Source: Steinernema hermaphroditum
Taxonomy: Eukaryota; Nematoda; Chromadorea; Rhabditida; Steinernematidae
Direction of reading: 5' to 3'
Length of the DNA: 64,000 bases
NCBI GenBank assembly: GCA_030435675.1
Contig: CM059622.1
Location: forward strand, 7,192,001 to 7,256,000
In this document: positions 59,601-64,000 of the stretch, one piece after another
How the letters are laid out: the number at the start of each line of letters is the position of its first letter
Numbering within the stretch: the first letter of the stretch is position 1
The notes under the pieces: model-generated
The model's database searches: none
What the model was told of the DNA's origin: nothing
Seen by the model: only the letters and a program-made list of their open reading frames with translations
Translations under genes and position numbers: made by a program

Positions 59601-59697
59601 CGCTACCGTAACCCATGGGGAAACCGAGGGTCTCGTGACGGCGGTGCCTAACGGAAACGGAACTGTGTCCAGCGAAGACCTGGTGACTACCGTGTAG
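56672..59697 (+). CDS. SLC26/SulP anion transporter with STAS domain
   Basis: Fourteen phase-checked exons between 56672 and 59697, 668 residues. Cytosolic N-terminus; [50 protein letters not shown] is the SulP signature region (56969-57605, split by the 502-bp intron 3, by far the longest). Then [71 protein letters not shown], and a C-terminal STAS domain ([36 protein letters not shown]). It exchanges sulfate, chloride, bicarbonate or oxalate; substrate not predictable. A TTTCAG acceptor ends about 10 bp before the ATG, a possible trans-splice site. Introns 8, 9, 11 and 12 contain TACCGTA/TACGGTA. Confidence 0.94.
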
Positions 59698-61464
59698 GGG
59701 TGCGGAGAAGAGACAAGAAGATACCGTAGACCCGGTGGGTCACATTCCAAATCGCCATAGAGTAAGACGCCGTGGGAGCGTCGCTCTGTACATCGAGAAT
59801 TTGAGTTGAATTCGAAGAATTTGTTCTGTTGGATAAATCATCTGCTCAACTACCGTACCTTTAGTTAATTGTCCTTAAACTGAAGCTGTCGATGTTGAAT
59901 AGCGACGGCAATCGGTGGGAGAAGTCGCAGTCTCCGTCTCCTCAATGTGCTCCGTCTCTAAGCAACCCTCCTTCAAAGAATCCTCTTCCCTCAATGCTAC
60001 GACGTCGTACTGTATCATCTACTAGGCTTCCTTTTTCGCTTTCTCAGTGGTGCACCTTGGCCGAAACGTTTGTATCTCTGAATGTAAACATTCATTGAAA
60101 ATGTCCGGCAATATCTCAAGCCATACAAGTGACGAGTTGTTATGGCGCCGGCCTGGCGACTGAACGGTATTGTACTCGGATAATCCGTTCGCTCCGGGAA
60201 GCCATAAAGAGCTGTAAATGGCGTCATCTGTCTCCGGATTTTTCATTTGCAGATCAATTGTGAGTCAGAAGAACCGGTACTGCTGGATTCCGGCGTTGCC
60301 TTCGTAGTGCAGACGTGGAAATCCTACAGGAATATTCCTCTAACCTCTAATATTTGATCTCTGTCGCCGCTCAGTTTATTGGAAAAGAGTGATGATGATG
60401 ACTCAAAGAATCTTCTTCGGGGACAAAATCCAATTTATCCGAAGGTACAAGTTATAGGATCACAGAACTCCTACGCAGAATTCCCATATGTTGCCAGATA
60501 CAATATCCAAAAAGCTTCAGGTTTCTGCACGAAACCGAAGATCGAAACTTATCGAAACTCTTTTTTCATCCGTCTGGCAATGTTTCCACGGTTGACCTTT
60601 ACAGGCAGTCACGAATCTACTCAACTGGAATAGATCCAAACTAAGACGTAATCCATCCCGTAGAATGCAGCACATGCCTATCCATCTGGCCAAAACACGC
60701 AAGACCAAAGACCCTCTGAATGTCAGTCGATGCGGGTGGTCCTTTTTCTAATTACCCTGACACATCGTCGACGTCCGCTTAGAGGAAAACACCCTCCGAG
60801 GGCGATCGACGCCCCGGGCACTTTCGGTCGGAATTTAATTGTCGGAAGCGGCTCGAGAGACCGAAGACGGCGCTATTTATGGGACGCCGTGGAAGTCGTC
60901 GGACTCGGTAATGAGTCCGAAATTTGATCGTCGAAGAACGAAGACCGTTTGCTACAGAAAGGGCGTCGTGAATGTGTCACCATGCAAGACACCGACTGGT
61001 TCCGCATCAACTCCTCGCCAGGAGTGAAGCCTGCAGCAAGTGACTCTGTCTGTTCATTTTCTGTCTATCCATGCAAAGCGAAATGTCTTTGATTCGTGAA
61101 ATAAAGGCAATCTTGCCAGATCTCTTCTGTACAGACAAAAATTCACCCCTAAAGAACTGTCCCCGGTTGTTGAGTGTGCCCCTTTCCTCCATGTTCTCAT
61201 TCCACACCTTTTACTCCCCCTCTCCGGGACCAGAGTTCTCGAAACGGGCCATCCGTGGGCGTAATTGCCACTGACCCTCCCTGCTTTTGGCCAGTGTGAC
61301 GCGGCCATCCATCTCGTCGTGTTTCCCGCAAAGACGAACTTTTCGCTCTTTATTCATCATCCAGGGCGCCAAGTCGGTCTCGGCGCGAAAACGAGGCGAG
61401 GAAGCTGCGGTCTTTATGTACAAAAATAATTTATCTGCGGAGAACAAGGGCTACGGTAGAGGCG
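59698..61464. other. Intergenic region
   Basis: No gene supported; GATAAA near 59832 and TACCGTA heptamers at about 59723 and 59852. Confidence 0.45.
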
Positions 61465-62115
61465 TCAGAAGTCGACCGGTCGCAGGTCGAGCAGATCGAC
61501 GACCTCGGGTCCTAGAGCGATCGGGAGAGATCGTTTCGAGAGCCCAAAGGGGGAACGTTCCAGTCTATCGAACGGTCGTTTTGAGATCGCGTGCGAGGGA
61601 ATCACTGCAAGAGGGGGCGGGTTGCTGTATGACCGATGCGCAAGGCGTCCTACCGTAGTCGACGGAGCGTTTTCCGACGCCGAATCCGAAGCTTCCGGAG
61701 TCGAGACGGTCGAAGGAACGTTTCTTGACGAGTCCGAAGCCGGACTCCTCGAGGCGGTCGAACGAGCGGCGTTTGCGAGCAGCCATAAGGCCAAAGATGG
61801 ATTCGTCGAGACGGTCGAAGGCCCTCCGCTTGCGCGCCATGAATCCGAAGTCCGACTCGGCCAGCCGGTCGAAGGCGCGCTTACGGTAGGCGCCGAAGTC
61901 GAAGGAGGACATGTCGAGGCGGTCGAAGGCGCGTTTCGTGGTCAAATGCGCCGAGGTCCTGCAGGGAACGATGTAGGGGTGCACGCAAGAGGGATCACCT
62001 ACGGAGAGGGCTGTGTCTGGGCGAGGACGACGGTGTATGGTAGCGAAGCGGCGAGTGTTACGGTAAGGGAGAGGAAGGCGAGGAGTAAGAGTTGTCCCAA
62101 GTTGGTCGCGCGCAT
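61465..62115 (-). CDS. nlp-8: FDRL neuropeptide precursor, NLP-8 type
   Basis: Three phase-checked exons: 62003-62115, 61654-61958 and 61465-61604, 185 residues. Signal peptide MRATNLGQLLLLAFLSLTVTLA. After TTKR come, each bounded by KR/RKR sites: AFDRLDMSSFDFGAY, AFDRLAESDFGFMA, AFDRLDESIFGLMAA, SFDRLEESGFGLV, SFDRLDSGSFGFGVG, and after a short spacer PFDRLERSPFGLS. The pattern [AS]FDR[LM]..S.FGF/L matches the C. elegans NLP-8 peptides, related to the orcokinin-like group. The fifth peptide ends GKR, so it could be C-terminally amidated. The acidic C-terminal segment (PEVVDLLDLRPVDF) is probably a spacer. Intron 2 begins at GTAGG within CTACGGTAGG. Confidence 0.88.
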
Positions 62116-64000
62116 TCCTGAAACGACCGGAAAGTCAATAAGTGGCGGTGCAGACGGATTAGGCGTGCAGGACGCGCGAAAGCCAATTAATCGGAGCGTT
62201 GACGTCCCTTGACTGAAGTTCGATTTCGCTGCAGGACCCCATGAAGGAAGTCGTTTAGCACGTGCCATTCGCGTCAGAACAGAGTTTATGGACCCGAAAA
62301 GTGGTCCCGCAGGGATTCCCGCCAATGGAGCCAAAACAGACAGAACTTTTGGGGGCCAAAATGCGATTTAGGAGTGCACGCTAGCGTCAATTAGGGTGAG
62401 ATTCCCGCAGGGAAGGGGGATTAATCGGAAAACAGCGGAGGGGAACATGTTAGGCGGTGAAAGGGGAGGCGTCTACGGAGGGTCCGCCCGCCGTTAGAAA
62501 GTGAGTTTTGACGTTTCGTGGCGGGACCACAAGTGAGCCACCTGAGGACAGGAATGTAACTCGAGGAGATGAATTTAAGGGTGTACGCTAGCTTCTGGGT
62601 CCTCCGGGGACATTCGAGAGGGGCGCGGGGGAGGATTGATGACCCAAAGAATAATACATTTAGACAAAATGGGATAAGCGGAGAAGTTCCGAGTCCCACG
62701 TCACTGCCTAAGGCGCCTCCCGAATTCGCGCGCACTTCTATGTCTAGGAACTTCGCATTCCAAAACAAGGCGAGGATGTTTTCGGGACGATTACGGTGAT
62801 TCACGAGGACTGTGACGGGATTACTGCGTCACGGCCGCTTCCCTGAAGGCGCCAAATTATGCCAAAAAGGACGGCCTCTGGAGCTACTTAGCCACTTCTG
62901 ACTGTTTTCGCTTCCGCGCGACACAAAGGAACGTCTGCGCATTCCAGAGGAAGCGCCGCTGACTCACCACCCCGAATAGACAATGGAATGGCTAAGAACA
63001 CTTCCGCCACACTTCGACTCCGAGGAGAATCCCTTTAGAGACCACCCACAGCGGTGCAGCAGAATCTGCACAGGAATGCGGCCGCGACAGGCAGAGATCA
63101 CTTTACAGCGCCTTTACTTCGCAAGGTGCAAGGCAAAAATAACAACAGAAGAATCCCAAAATAGCTTCTTCTGCATTCTTACGGCGGCGACTAGGGTGGA
63201 GAGGGGCGCCCGGAAAGGTCATCGAAGGCGCCAATACCCCGGAGGGACCTCGGAAACATTCGCTTGATTATCGCGCGTGCCAGCGGATAATTGGGGTGAT
63301 CTGGGGTGGCCGAATTGCTCCAAAAATTGCTGTTTGCGATAGTGGTGGAGGAGTTCCAGGAAAGGGCACTTTGCTGAAGAACAAACGATGTTCTGTAGGG
63401 CGCCAGTGGATGAGAAAATGAGGGGATATTTCTCGGTTTTTGGGTTATTGTTGAGATTAAGGGAGTCAGGAGGGGAGCCAAACGGTCCCTGAAGAAGACG
63501 GATCATGGCCAAAAGGAACCCTCAGGGAGCACGAATCTCTAGGCTTGCAGGTCCTGAGCAGAAATGAAGGCGTAATATTTCTGGACGATGTTGATGAGGT
63601 ACCGAAAGATCCTCTCGGGACCGCCATGGAAACAGCAAAAGCGAAAGAAGGAGGCGGAATTTATATGACTTCACGGATGGGTGTCCCGAAGCGAATAATT
63701 TGGAATATTAAACGTTTCTGGAAAACAGGGAGTGACCTTCAGTCCTGCACTCGACGTGATTTGAAACCCTTGAAGGCACACACAGTGCTTCCCTCCTACT
63801 TGGGAGAAACAGAATGTGACATATGAGGAAAACACGCGACATCACGAAAGTGGATTCGTGTTGTTCTTTGGGTGAACGCAGATCTCCGGATTCGGCACTT
63901 CGATGGACATGATCGCCATCACTCTGCTGGCAATTCTAATTGTTTTTGGGCACTAAAAGGATCTAGGAAATGGGAAAAATGTAAGATTTCCTAGTGACTC
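62116..64000. other. Intergenic region to window end
   Basis: No gene supported: short frames on both strands without motifs or matching splice phases. Confidence 0.45.

Noticed and set aside
60125..60215. tRNA-like segment with TGGCGCCGGCCTGG and CCGTTCGCTCC
   Set aside because: No acceptor or anticodon stem can be paired; at best a decayed tRNA-derived repeat.

Overview
This is eukaryotic nuclear DNA, almost certainly from a nematode. The evidence is: many genes with introns of only 38-50 bp (GT...TTTCAG/TTTAG); six innexin genes in about 12.6 kb; an nlp-8-type neuropeptide precursor (repeated A/SFDRL...FGF/L peptides cut at KR); a TAPL/HAF-type ABC half-transporter; an SLC17-type transporter; and a two-innexin tandem with operon-like spacing and a splice acceptor 2 nt before the downstream ATG. 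I cannot name the species. Gene models below were built by hand from reading frame, splice sites and phase; every multi-exon model marked 'phase-checked' closes exactly in frame.

Layout. 1-180: 3' end of a proline-rich gene (+). 603-2559: two minus-strand genes, a small membrane protein and glycosylasparaginase, the latter with an antisense tRNA-His inside its third intron. 2.6-6.6 kb: no gene seen. 6.7-23.1 kb: an array of eleven small secreted proteins of one unnamed family on both strands, together with a single-exon orphan gene, a broken papain-like protease carrying a 1.3 kb insertion, a tRNA-Met and an inverted pair of tRNA-like repeats. 24.3-26.2 kb: a papain-family protease gene with one frameshift and a truncated twelfth family member; this block is an inverted copy of 13.55-14.61 kb, where the protease has lost its middle. 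26.4-26.9 kb: a secreted His/Gly/Tyr-rich peptide gene. 28.2-30.2 and 33.85-35.9 kb: two nearly identical copies of an SLC17-like transporter gene. 36.0-37.0 kb: a probable secreted CUB-like protein. 37.1-38.3 kb: a four-TM protein. 39.8-42.5 kb: the ABC half-transporter. 42.6-55.2 kb: six innexins (three minus, then three plus). 56.7-59.7 kb: an SLC26 anion transporter. 61.5-62.1 kb: the neuropeptide precursor. The remainder has no gene I can support.

The most original signal is the 6.7-26.2 kb array. All members share a signal peptide, a CxC motif just after it, a phase-1 intron at one fixed position, a Cys shortly after that intron, and a C-terminal CxC or CxCxC. In all four members ending in CxC the codon split by the phase-1 intron is Pro (C|CN); in all seven ending in CxCxC it is Cys (T|GC). 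This suggests two disulfide architectures differing by one Cys pair. Several members have a TATA-like box 30-50 bp before the ATG, and they sit among secreted cysteine-protease genes, as expected for a fast-evolving, highly expressed secreted repertoire (gut, gland or host interaction); that role is inference.
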